The position numbers and the translations under genes are program-made. 64,000 bases of DNA. Origin: an uncultured Anaerococcus sp. GTDB lineage: Bacteria; Bacillota; Clostridia; Tissierellales; Peptoniphilaceae. The stretch lies in NCBI RefSeq assembly GCF_943908415.1, contig NZ_CALTSY010000001.1:62001-126000 (forward strand), given 5' to 3'. This document shows positions 37,568-46,600 of the stretch, in pieces. The notes beneath the pieces are model-generated. The model did not search any database, had not been told where the DNA came from, and worked only from the letters and a program-made list of their open reading frames with translations. Position 1 is the stretch's first letter, and each line of letters starts with the position of its first letter.

Positions 37568-37919
37568 AAATATCTTATTAAATGTAATACAAATATTTTT
37601 GTTACTTATCATAGGACTCCTACAATACTTTCAATATAAAAAGATGGGAGTCCAAAGAACTCTAGTGTATTATAATTATTATTTAGAAAAAGATTATAAT
37701 ATAAAAATCTTTTTTACAATAATAGCTATAATATTGCTACTAGTAAGTATTTATATAGCTATTAAAAATAAAAAATTTACTTTATCTATATTACTTTCTA
37801 TAATAATTCTTTTAATAAATAATTTTGAAATAGAAGTATTGAAATTTACAAAATATGGAGTATTAATATTGTTAATAGTAATGAATATTTTAGAATTAAT
37901 AAAAGGAGATAAAAAATGA
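37545..37919 (+). CDS. Small four-helix membrane protein, unknown
   Basis: About 124 aa with four predicted membrane helices (about 9-28, 52-71, 76-94, 100-117) and a basic N-terminus. I recognise no family. It overlaps the end of the preceding rhodanese gene, and no strong ribosome site is present, so it is probably translated by coupling; ATG at 37533 is another possible start. The size and topology resemble the protein encoded at 54062-54454, which also adjoins an acidic lipoprotein. Confidence 0.62.
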   Translation: MTKHQKNRNILLNVIQIFLLLIIGLLQYFQYKKMGVQRTLVYYNYYLEKDYNIKIFFTIIAIILLLVSIYIAIKNKKFTLSILLSIIILLINNFEIEVLKFTKYGVLILLIVMNILELIKGDKK

Positions 37920-38791
37920 AAAAATCAAACAAATTACTAGCACTCTTATTAATCGGAGCTTTTAGTTTACAAGCTTGTGGTAATCAAGAAGGTGCAAACG
38001 ATACCAACAAAGATGAAGAAACAACAACTGAGCAAACAACATCAGTAGATGAAACTAAAGATTCAGAAGAAAATAAAGAAGCAGAAGATACTAATGATGA
38101 GTCTGAAGATACAACAGATGAAGACAATGATGAAGATTCTGATGAAGATGAAGATTCTGATAAAAATGAAGAAGTAACAGAAATGACAGGCGATGAGCTT
38201 GATAAAATCGAAGAAGATGACAAAAAGAAAGAAGATTATCTTGTAATCGATGTTCGTGATGAAGACGCTTATAAAGAAGGTCACATCAAACATGCTATAT
38301 CAATCCCAGCTGATGAATTAGAAGATAAACTTTCAGATATAGAAGATTGGAAAGATAAATCAGTAGTAGTTTATGCTGATACAGCAGATGACTCAAAAGA
38401 TGCTTATAATACTCTTAAAGATAATGACTTTACTGATGTTTACAATGCTGAAGGATTTAAGGATTACGAATATACAACAACTGTTAAATTCGAAACTGTT
38501 CTTGGTGATGAATTTAAAGAATTAGCTGAAAGTGGAGACTACACAATAGTAGATGGACGTGATGCTAAGGATTATGATGAAGGACATATGCCAGGAGCTA
38601 TTAATGTACCATCTGATCAAGTTGATGAATTAGTATCTACTCTACCAACAGATAAACCATTCTTAACATACTGTTATTCTGGTAATAAATCATCTGTTAT
38701 AGATGAAAAACTTACCGAAGATGATCATGAAGTAATCAACGCTTTTGATGGAACAAAAGAATACGATGATTACGATCTATCTGAAAAATAA
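37916..38791 (+). CDS. Second rhodanese-like lipoprotein with long acidic linker
   Basis: A 291 aa exported lipoprotein: signal peptide with lipobox LQAC (Cys21), then an extreme Asp/Glu/Thr-rich stretch (28-92), then two rhodanese-like domains (about 100-185 and 195-285). The second carries the active Cys in YCYSGNKS; the first has YADTADDS and is probably inactive. VIDVRDEDAYKEGHI and IVDGRDAKDYDEGHMPGAI are the entry motifs. It overlaps the membrane gene by 4 bases and precedes two TVP38 genes. Confidence 0.85.
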   Translation: MKKSNKLLALLLIGAFSLQACGNQEGANDTNKDEETTTEQTTSVDETKDSEENKEAEDTNDESEDTTDEDNDEDSDEDEDSDKNEEVTEMTGDELDKIEEDDKKKEDYLVIDVRDEDAYKEGHIKHAISIPADELEDKLSDIEDWKDKSVVVYADTADDSKDAYNTLKDNDFTDVYNAEGFKDYEYTTTVKFETVLGDEFKELAESGDYTIVDGRDAKDYDEGHMPGAINVPSDQVDELVSTLPTDKPFLTYCYSGNKSSVIDEKLTEDDHEVINAFDGTKEYDDYDLSEK

Positions 38792-38803
38792 TTGGGGTGA
38801 TAA

Positions 38804-39535
38804 ATGGATCAAAATCAAGTAGACAAAAGCAAAACTAGTGAAGAAAGATTAGATAAATCTTCAAAGTTAATAGTATTAGTACCACTTATAGCTTTGATTT
38901 TAGCCTACTTTTTTATTCCATCATTTAAGAATGGTATTAATAGTGCAGTAGCTGCTGTTAGCTCTGGCGGATTAACTTCTGTTATAGAATTTATAAGAGG
39001 CTACGGAAAGCAAGCTGCAATTATATCATTTTTACTTATGCTTTTACAATCTGTAGTTGCTCCAATACCAGCAGTATTAATTACATTAGCAAATGCAGCT
39101 ATTTTTGGCTGGGTAAAAGGTGCTATCCTATCCTGGTCTTCTGCAATGGTTGGAGCTGCTCTATGCTTTTTTATTGCTAGATCTCTTGGGCGTGATGCTG
39201 TAATCAAGCTTAGTAGCAAAAAATCTTTAGAAAATATTGAAGACTTTTTCGCTAGATATGGAAAACATACAATTCTAGTAGCTAGGCTCTTACCTTTTAT
39301 ATCTTTTGATATAGTAAGTTATGCTGCTGGCCTTACTTCCATGGGATTTTGGGAATTTTGGCTAGCAACAGGATTAGGACAATTACCTGCAACTATCGTA
39401 TACTCTTACACAGGTGGGGAACTTGATGGTGGCGCACGTGGTATATTTATTTTTGTAATAGCTATATCAATTCTTGCAGTAATAGTAGCATTTATCAGGA
39501 AAAAATATAATGATAAACACAAAACAGATTTTTAA
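38804..39535 (+). CDS. TVP38/TMEM64 family membrane protein (first copy)
   Basis: The 243 aa protein has five to six membrane helices and the DedA/TVP38 signature: APIPAVLITLANAAIFGWVKG, then ARLLPFISFDIVSYAAGLTSM and ATGLGQLPATIVYSYTGG. The family is thought to act in lipid scrambling or transport. TVP38 proteins commonly accompany rSAM/selenodomain (arsenosugar) genes. It has a cytoplasmic charged N-terminus (1-23). Its stop lies in the hairpin at 39534-39574. Confidence 0.86.
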   Translation: MDQNQVDKSKTSEERLDKSSKLIVLVPLIALILAYFFIPSFKNGINSAVAAVSSGGLTSVIEFIRGYGKQAAIISFLLMLLQSVVAPIPAVLITLANAAIFGWVKGAILSWSSAMVGAALCFFIARSLGRDAVIKLSSKKSLENIEDFFARYGKHTILVARLLPFISFDIVSYAAGLTSMGFWEFWLATGLGQLPATIVYSYTGGELDGGARGIFIFVIAISILAVIVAFIRKKYNDKHKTDF

Positions 39536-40181
39536 TATTATAAAAGCTATCCTTGTGATAGCTTTTATAATATTGATAAATAAGTCAATTGATATGGATA
39601 TATTACAAGCTAAAATAGAAGCTATGGGCTATCTGGCTCCCATTGGATATATATTGGCTTTTACAGTTTTACCAGCTCTATTTGTACCAGCTTTAACTAT
39701 TGTTGTCATAGCAGGTACTCTATTTGGATTTATTAAGGGATTTTTATATACTATGATTGGTGTTATAACTAATGTATCTTTCATGTACTTAATCTCTAAT
39801 AAATTTGCAAAAGATAAAGTATATAATTTACTAAAAGATAAGCTTAGTTCCAAATATTTTAGACTTATTTATACCAAAGATCAGAAAAAATTAGTTTCAA
39901 CATTTTTTATAACTCGACTAATTCCAGCTATTCCCTATATCCTAGAAAATTATCTAGCAGGTTTGACAGAAATAAAATTCATTCCTTATCTTATAGCGAC
40001 CTTTTTAGGTGTTATACCAGGTATGTTGATTTATCTAAATGTAGGTACAAATATCAGTGATGTAAAAAGCAAAGAATTTTTAAATTCAATTATACTTCTA
40101 GTTGCATTTACAGTTTTAACTTTGTTTTTAAAAAAATTAATAGATAATATAAATGGTAACAATAATAATTCCGACCTATAA
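39510..40181 (+). CDS. TVP38/TMEM64 family membrane protein (second copy)
   Basis: A 223 aa membrane protein with the same core: VPALTIVVIAGTLFGFIKGF and ITRLIPAIPYILENYLAGLTEIKF with FLGVIPGMLIYLNVG. It is clearly diverged from the first copy. The start overlaps the first copy by 26 bases, with CAGGAAAA upstream. Codons 9-22 are built into a perfect 18-base-pair hairpin, which may modulate its translation. It overlaps the glycosyltransferase by 29 bases. Confidence 0.84.
   Translation: MINTKQIFNIIKAILVIAFIILINKSIDMDILQAKIEAMGYLAPIGYILAFTVLPALFVPALTIVVIAGTLFGFIKGFLYTMIGVITNVSFMYLISNKFAKDKVYNLLKDKLSSKYFRLIYTKDQKKLVSTFFITRLIPAIPYILENYLAGLTEIKFIPYLIATFLGVIPGMLIYLNVGTNISDVKSKEFLNSIILLVAFTVLTLFLKKLIDNINGNNNNSDL
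39534..39574 (+). repeat. Perfect 18-bp inverted repeat at the TVP38 gene junction
   Basis: Arms 39534-39551 and 39557-39574 pair perfectly around the 5-base loop CTTGT. The hairpin contains part of the stop codon of the first TVP38 gene and codons 9-22 of the second. No T-run follows, so it is not a classical terminator. It lies 24 bases after the second start codon. Confidence 0.8.
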
Positions 40182-40806
40182 TGAAGAAAATAATATAAAA
40201 TCTATTGAAAATGTACTATCTAATCTAAAAGGTGATTTTGAAGTTATTTTTACAGATGGATTTAGTAGCGATCATACTTTTGATACAATTAATTATCCTA
40301 AAATCCAAAAAGCAAGATATAGATCAAATCAAATGAATGAAGCTTGCAAATTAGCAAGGGGAGATTATCTATTTTTCTTACACTGTGATAGTATTATAGG
40401 ATCTGATTGTATAAATTTAATAGAAGAAAGTAATACTAACTGTGGTTGTTTTAAAATAGAATTTTTTCCAAATAATTGGAAATTGAAATTAATAGCGGAT
40501 TTTTCAAATCGTAGAGTTAAAAAAAATAATATTGCCTTTGGAGATCAAGGTATATTTATAAAAAAAGAATTGTTTTTTAAACTAGGAGGGTATAAGCCTA
40601 TAGCTCTTATGGAAGATTATCAATTATCTATGGACTTAAATGAAAATGGAATAAAAATAAAGCAATTAGACTATATCATATATTCATCTTCAAGACGATT
40701 TACTGATAAGGAGTTTTTAACTGGAATTAGAATGAAAAAGTTACAAAAACTATATCGTAAGGGTTATGATATAGATGAAATTGCTAGTATGTATAAAAAA
40801 ATTTAG
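40153..40806 (+). CDS. Glycosyltransferase family 2, rSAM/selenodomain-associated type 2
   Basis: The 217 aa cytoplasmic GT-A enzyme begins TIIIPTYNEENNIKSIENVL, has the metal-binding-like FLHCDS near 74, and the family-specific YRSNQMNEACKLARGDYL (compare GRA.QMN.GA in related proteins). This matches the group known as rSAM/selenodomain-associated transferase 2, found beside ArsS-like genes. Such an enzyme could glycosylate or elongate an arsenosugar (inference). It overlaps the TVP38 gene and is the last gene of its operon; its stop lies in the terminator stem. Confidence 0.85.
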   Translation: MVTIIIPTYNEENNIKSIENVLSNLKGDFEVIFTDGFSSDHTFDTINYPKIQKARYRSNQMNEACKLARGDYLFFLHCDSIIGSDCINLIEESNTNCGCFKIEFFPNNWKLKLIADFSNRRVKKNNIAFGDQGIFIKKELFFKLGGYKPIALMEDYQLSMDLNENGIKIKQLDYIIYSSSRRFTDKEFLTGIRMKKLQKLYRKGYDIDEIASMYKKI

Positions 40807-40838
40807 CTTTTATCTAAATATTTAGATAAAAGCTTTTT
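40798..40838. terminator. Bidirectional terminator between glycosyltransferase and nucleoside hydrolase operons
   Basis: A perfect 14-base-pair stem (40805-40818 with 40821-40834) has T-runs on both strands. The stop codons of both convergent genes (TAG 40804-40806 and, on the minus strand, TAA 40822-40824) lie in it. Confidence 0.88.
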
Positions 40839-41646
40839 CTATGACATCTACTATATATTTCATTGCATCTATATTATCTTTGATTTCTGGAATGTTTACT
40901 TTTTTATCATTACCATCAACAATATAACCATTTATTAAATTCTCATCTACTCTTATTTCTTTATAATTGTCTTTAAAAAATTCTGGATTAGTAATATATA
41001 AAGCTGCTAAGGCATCCCACACTACTAGCCCTCTTTCTCCAAATTCTTCTAGGAATTCATCAGTAACCCTAAGTAAAGATGGCTTTAAGTAGTTCATAAA
41101 AGTACTTTTGTATGAAGGATTGCTATCTACCCTATACCTATGTTTCATACAATTATTACCAGTTATTATATTAATATCCTCAACACGATCTAATACATAA
41201 TTTGTAGAAAGATAATCAATGCTTAAATTTAACTCACGCATTATCTTTTTATTAAATTTAAGCTCATCTGTAATTCCACCCATGGCAACAAATGATTTGA
41301 TCTTTGAAGGATCTAAGCCTAGGGATAGGGCCTTTTGAGTATTTGTAGTAGAGCCAATTGAAAGAATTGTTATATCTGGATTAGCTTCTACTTCATTTTT
41401 TATAGCTAGTCCTCCATTATTTGTATAAAGTCCACCTTTTACTAGGGGTATATCTATATTTAAGTCATCAAACATATTATAAGTTGCATCAAAGGTTATA
41501 TCTTCGTTGTTATTACCAAATGTTGTAGTAATTAGTCTTACATCTATATCTGGATTAGCTATAAGATAAAGAATAGCAAAGGCATCATCTAAATCGCATC
41601 CTTTTACATCTATGGTACAATCAGTATCTATTATTACTTTTTTCAC
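40822..41646 (-). CDS. Nucleoside hydrolase, IUNH family (divergent)
   Basis: The 274 aa protein keeps the family's Asp-rich entry but in a stretched form: IIDTDCTIDVKGCDLDDAFAIL instead of DTDPGIDDALA. TTTFGN, IDIPLVKGG and VVWDALAALYITNPEFF are the other ligand and core positions. Members cleave the N-glycosidic bond of ribonucleosides. In this setting it could remove adenine from a dimethylarsinoyl-adenosine intermediate, a step given to a phosphorylase in other arsenosugar clusters (inference). It lies 13 bases after the Cys-rich gene. Confidence 0.82.
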   Translation of the reverse strand: MKKVIIDTDCTIDVKGCDLDDAFAILYLIANPDIDVRLITTTFGNNNEDITFDATYNMFDDLNIDIPLVKGGLYTNNGGLAIKNEVEANPDITILSIGSTTNTQKALSLGLDPSKIKSFVAMGGITDELKFNKKIMRELNLSIDYLSTNYVLDRVEDINIITGNNCMKHRYRVDSNPSYKSTFMNYLKPSLLRVTDEFLEEFGERGLVVWDALAALYITNPEFFKDNYKEIRVDENLINGYIVDGNDKKVNIPEIKDNIDAMKYIVDVIEKAFI

Positions 41647-41659
41647 AATTCCTCCAGTT

Positions 41660-42097
41660 TTAAATATTACTATCTTCTGTTATAATATCTTCTGTAATTT
41701 TTATAGCATTAGTAATGCAGTTACCACAAACACTAGTTAATAGATTATTTTCTATAGCATGATTCATACCTTCATCAGTATTTATATCAGTATTTAAAAG
41801 TTCACGGCAGTTAGAACTTCCCATTTGCTTTTCAAATTCATTATTAAGCTTTAAAATCTTTTCTATAAGTTCTACTTTTTTATCCATATCAGTTGAACCA
41901 TACTTTAGACCCAAAGCCATGTAAGCTCCGCTTAAGGCACCACAAATTTCAGACTTATACATTCCCATCTCAAATGGGGTAGCTATTTTAACTGCTAAAT
42001 CTTCATACATCCCCATATCATCTGCAAAATATGCAAATACAACTTGAGAGCAATTATAACCCTTGCTAATATAGGATTCTAATTTTTTACTATCCAT
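41660..42097 (-). CDS. C_GCAxxG_C_C family redox protein
   Basis: A 145 aa Cys-rich protein: YNCSQVVFAYFAD, then EICGALSGAYMALGLKYGS, then GSSNCRELL, then CGNCI. The order C...CGA..G...C...C defines the family, thought to be redox proteins and sometimes found with selenium or metal genes. I place the start at ATG 42095-42097, five bases after GGAG; the adjacent ATG is too close. It overlaps the upstream gene by 8 bases. Confidence 0.83.
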   Translation of the reverse strand: MDSKKLESYISKGYNCSQVVFAYFADDMGMYEDLAVKIATPFEMGMYKSEICGALSGAYMALGLKYGSTDMDKKVELIEKILKLNNEFEKQMGSSNCRELLNTDINTDEGMNHAIENNLLTSVCGNCITNAIKITEDIITEDSNI

Positions 42098-43547
42098 CAT
42101 ATCTCCTAAAAAATACTTCAACCATATCCAAAAAATCTTTGCTCAAAAATTTATTAATTTTTTCATAAGTTTCTGGATTATTTATAAATCTACCTTCTTC
42201 GTATTCTACTTTTGCCATAGAACACCATGTTAAGCCCCTAAGTACATTAAACATTAAGTACTTATAAAACTTATCATAATCTACCTTACGATATTTTTCG
42301 TAGCTATTAAGAAAGTTTAACATTTCATTTTCTGGAAGAATTGTTTCTGTTTTCCAATTAGTCGTAGTTGGCGCTAAAAAATGTGCTAGGTCTTGCTCAC
42401 ATTCACCTATAATAGGCTTCTCCCAATCAATAATAACTGACTCATCCCCTATTATAAAGTTTCTATTATTTAGCTCCGTATTGATTATACAAGGGTTAGT
42501 GATATTACTATCTAATCCAGATTCTTTAGCGATTTTCAAAAAATTTTTAATACGATTTTCAGTTTCTATGTCTTTATTCTCATAAGATTCATAGCAGTTA
42601 AACATAGTAATAAATTCATTATACATATCTAAAAATGGTTTTTCTGCATATATAAAATGGCTATAATCTGTTTTTAAATTATGAACTGAACTTAATAATT
42701 TAGCTGCAATTGCTATATCAGTATCATATTCTAAAGGTCTCCCTTCTATATATTGCATTGTTAGAAAACTTTTTGGTAAATATTTACCCTTTTCATAATA
42801 ATCATATACTTTAGGAGTAGAATTACTTTTTTCTAAGATTTTTAAAGAATCATATTCATACTTTAATTGTTTTTTACCAAGTCCGATTTGACTAGCTAAA
42901 TTAATCCTTATTACCTTATCATCTAGTTTATAGTTTAAGTTGTATTCTCCAGAACCCAAATTTTCTACATTATCATCATTAAATTCAGCAACTACTAAGT
43001 CTTTCATATTATCTATATCACGAATAGTTGGAAGAGCAAAATACTTTTTATTAAAATTATTTATTTTTTCAATTATCTCACTATATACTGTAGGGGTAGA
43101 GTAAGTTATGTCTGTAAATATATCAAGTTTTTCCTTCATTCCTATAAGTCCAAACCCTCCATCTATAGTAGGAGAAATAACTATATCATAAGTATCTAGT
43201 TTATCAAAGGCATGGTTAATATCAGAAATAGTTAAATTTTCTAAATCTGTTCCCATGAGAACAACTTTGTTACTAGAATCCAATTGATCAAAAATTGCAT
43301 TTCTCATTCTATAACCTAAAGATGATCCCTCTTGGATTCTCTTTTTTTCTTCTAAAAATGATAAGTCTTTCTCAACTCCATCATAATATATGACTAAATC
43401 AAAGTTAGTTGACTTTGCCTTATCATAATTTTTTTTTATAAGTTTTTTCATTAGATCTAGACGTTCCTTGTCACTCAAGAATGAAGCTAGCCTAGTTTTA
43501 CAATTGTCTTTATTGGGAGCTTTAGTAAATAGTATTATTTTATCCAT
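42090..43547 (-). CDS. CofC-like transferase 1 (DUF2064) fused to aminoglycoside/choline-kinase-like phosphotransferase
   Basis: A 485 aa two-domain protein. Residues 1-about 195 match the rSAM/selenodomain-associated transferase 1 group: FTKAPNKDNCKTRLASFLSD, LMGTDLENLTISDI and SPTIDGGFGLIGM, a nucleotidyltransferase-like fold. Residues about 210-485 are an APH/choline-kinase-like domain: FLTMQYIEGRPL, and NTELNNRNFIIGDE with IIDWEKPIIGECEQDLAHFL, in which the usual catalytic HxDxxxxN is altered to NTELNNRN. Together they could activate and phosphorylate a sugar. Only 24 bases separate it from the nifJ terminator. Confidence 0.84.
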   Translation of the reverse strand: MDKIILFTKAPNKDNCKTRLASFLSDKERLDLMKKLIKKNYDKAKSTNFDLVIYYDGVEKDLSFLEEKKRIQEGSSLGYRMRNAIFDQLDSSNKVVLMGTDLENLTISDINHAFDKLDTYDIVISPTIDGGFGLIGMKEKLDIFTDITYSTPTVYSEIIEKINNFNKKYFALPTIRDIDNMKDLVVAEFNDDNVENLGSGEYNLNYKLDDKVIRINLASQIGLGKKQLKYEYDSLKILEKSNSTPKVYDYYEKGKYLPKSFLTMQYIEGRPLEYDTDIAIAAKLLSSVHNLKTDYSHFIYAEKPFLDMYNEFITMFNCYESYENKDIETENRIKNFLKIAKESGLDSNITNPCIINTELNNRNFIIGDESVIIDWEKPIIGECEQDLAHFLAPTTTNWKTETILPENEMLNFLNSYEKYRKVDYDKFYKYLMFNVLRGLTWCSMAKVEYEEGRFINNPETYEKINKFLSKDFLDMVEVFFRRYDG

Positions 43548-43570
43548 AATAATCTTTCATTTTCTTATAA

Positions 43571-43602
43571 AAAAAATTGCCATAAATTAATATGGCAATT
43601 TT
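43571..43602 (-). terminator. Terminator of nifJ
   Basis: A perfect 12-base-pair stem (43573-43584 with 43591-43602) with loop AATTAA is followed by T-rich sequence on the minus strand. The next co-directional gene starts 24 bases later. Confidence 0.88.
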
Positions 43603-43618
43603 AAATTAGAATTTATAT

Positions 43619-46600
43619 TTATTTTCCAGCAAGTCTCTTGTATGTTTCGTATCTTTCGTTAGCAGCTTTTTCTGCTTCAGCATATAGTTGATCTGCTGTT
43701 TCTGGGAAAGATCTCTTAAGTGAAGAGTATCTTACTTCACCTTGTAAGAATTCTTGGAAGGATTCTTTTGGTTCTTTAGAGTCTAATTGGAATGGATTTT
43801 TGCCCTCGTCTGATAGTCTTGGGTCAAATCTCCATAAGTGCCAGTAACCAGCTTCAACAGCTTGTTTTTCTCTAAATTGTGATTTACCCATACCAACTCT
43901 GATACCGTGGTTGATACATGGTGCGTATGCAATGATTAGAGATGGTCCATCATAGCTTTCAGCTTCTTTGATTGCCTTAAGTGTTTGGTTTTGGTTAGCA
44001 CCCATAGCAACTTGTGCTACGTAGATATATCCATAAGAAGTCATCATTAAACCAAGATCTTTTTTACGTAGTTTTTTACCTGATGCAGCAAATTGTGCTA
44101 CTGCTGATAATGGTGTTGATTTAGAACTTTGTCCACCTGTATTTGAGTAAACTTCTGTATCGAATACTAAGATGTTGATGTTTTCACCACTTGCTAATAC
44201 GTGATCTACACCACCAAATCCGATATCATAGCTCCATCCGTCACCACCGAAGATCCACATAGATTTTTTAATCATGTAATCTTTTAATGTAAGGATTTTC
44301 TTAACTAGATCAGCTGCTTCTTCATTATCAACTTTTTCATCTTGAAGTGTTAATATTTTAGCTGTAGCTTCTTTAGATTGTTTAACATCTTCTTTTCCTT
44401 CAATCCACATTTTGAATGCTTCATTGAATGGAGATTCAATGTTAAGGTCTAAGAATCTATTCATATAATTTTCAATTAGGTATTTATTTGAATCTGCTGC
44501 AAGTTTCATACCATATCCGTATTCAGCTGCATCTTCGAATAATGAGTTACCCCAAGCTGGACCCTTACCTGTTGCAAGGTTTTTAGTATATGACATAGAT
44601 GGTGCACTTGCTCCCCAGATTGATGAACAACCTGTAGCATTTGCAATGTACATTCTATCACCGAATAGTTGAGTTACAAGTTTAGCATATGGTGTTTCAC
44701 CACATCCTGCACAAGCACCTGAGAATTCAAGTAATGGTTGTTTGAATTGGCTTCCTTTAAGAGTCATATCATCCATTACATCTTCTTTATATCCAACTTC
44801 TTCGTGAGCATATGTCCAGTTTTCTTTTTGATCTTCAACTTGTTCTTCGAAAGGTTTCATTAGAAGAGCTTTCTTAGGAGCTGGACAGATATCAGCACAG
44901 TTTCCACATCCTGTACAGTCTAGTGGTGAAACTTGAATTCTGAATTCATATTCGTCCATACCTTTACCGATAGCTTTTTTAGTATCAAAACCTTCTGGAG
45001 CGTTAGCTTTTTCTTCTTCTGTTACTAGGAATGGTCTAATTACAGCGTGTGGACATACATATGAGCATTGGTTACATTGGATACAGTTATCCATTTGCCA
45101 TTCTGGTACGTTTAGTGCAATACCACGTTTTTCATATTCTGTTGTACCTGATGGGAATTCACCGTTTTCAAGTCCGATTTCTGCAAATGCTGATACTGGA
45201 ATTTCATCATCTTTTTGTTCGAACATTGGTTGTAATATGTTCTTTACAAATTCTGGAAGTTCTTTGTTAGCATCTTTTTCTTCATCTTTAGCATTTGCCC
45301 ATTCAGCTGGTATTTCTATCTTTTTAGCTGCATTAAGTCCTGCATCTACAGCTGAGTAGTTCATGTTTACTATATCATCACCTTTGTGACCATATGATTT
45401 AACGATAGAATCTTTTAAGTATCCTACAGCTTCATCAATTGGTAGTACTTGTGAAAGGTTAAAGAATGCTGCTTGCATTATCATGTTTGTTCTTGAGCCA
45501 AGTCCTAATTCTTGAGCTATATGAGAAGCATCGATGATATAGAAGTTTATATTATGTTCTGCTAGATATCTCTTCATTCTAGCTGGAATATGTTTTTCTA
45601 AGTCTTCTTCACTCCATACACAGTTAAGTAGGAATGTACCACCATCTTTAAGGCCTTCTAGTAAGTCGTATTGGTTAACATATGCTTGTTTAGAACATGA
45701 CATAAAGTCTGCTTCATCAAGTAAGTATGTTGATCTAATTGGATCTTTACCAAATCTTAAGTGAGATACTGTTAGACCACCTGATTTTTTAGAGTCATAG
45801 TCAAAGTATCCTTGAGCATACATTTCTGTATTATCACCGATGATTTTGATAGCTTGTTTGTTAGCTCCTACTGTACCATCAGATCCGAATCCCCAGAATT
45901 TACATCTTGTTGTGCCTTCTTGACGGATTGTAAAGTCAGGTCTTTCTAATGAAGTATTTGTAACATCATCATTGATAGCTAATGTAAATCCTTCTTTAGT
46001 ATCAGCTTCTGCTAAGTTATCAAATACTGCTTTAACGTCAGCTGGGATAGTATCTTTACCTGCTAATCCATAAACACCACTAAAGATTTCTGGAGCGTTT
46101 TCTTTTCCGTAGAATGCTGATTTAACGTCTAAGTGTAGAGGTTCTCCCTCAGCACCTTTTTCTTTTGTTCTATCAAGAACAGCAATCTTCTTAACTGATT
46201 GTGGAATAGCTTTTAGTAAGTGTTCTTTTGAGAAAGGTCTATATAAGTGAACTTCTACTAAACCTACTTTTTGTCCTTCTTCTAATAGAACGTCGATTGT
46301 TTCACGTGCAGCTTGGCAGAATGAACCCATAGCTACGATGATGTTTTCTGCATCATCAGCACCATAGTAGTTGAATAATTCGTAGTTTGTACCAATTAAT
46401 TCATTTACTTGATGCATATAGTCTTCTACTATACCAACCATATCTGTGTAAGCTGGGTTAGAAGCTACATATCTTTGGAAATATGTATTCTTTTCAGCTG
46501 TACCCATATGTTTTGGTTTTTCTGGGTTTAAAGCATTTGTTTTGAATCTATCAACAGCATCAAAGTCTACTAGACCTGCAAGTGTTTCATAATCCCAAAC

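Noticed and set aside
37984..38293. Long open frames on the minus strand across the acidic linkers of the lipoprotein genes
   Set aside because: They are shadows of Asp/Glu/Thr repeats (Ser-rich in reverse) and have no ribosome site or conserved content.
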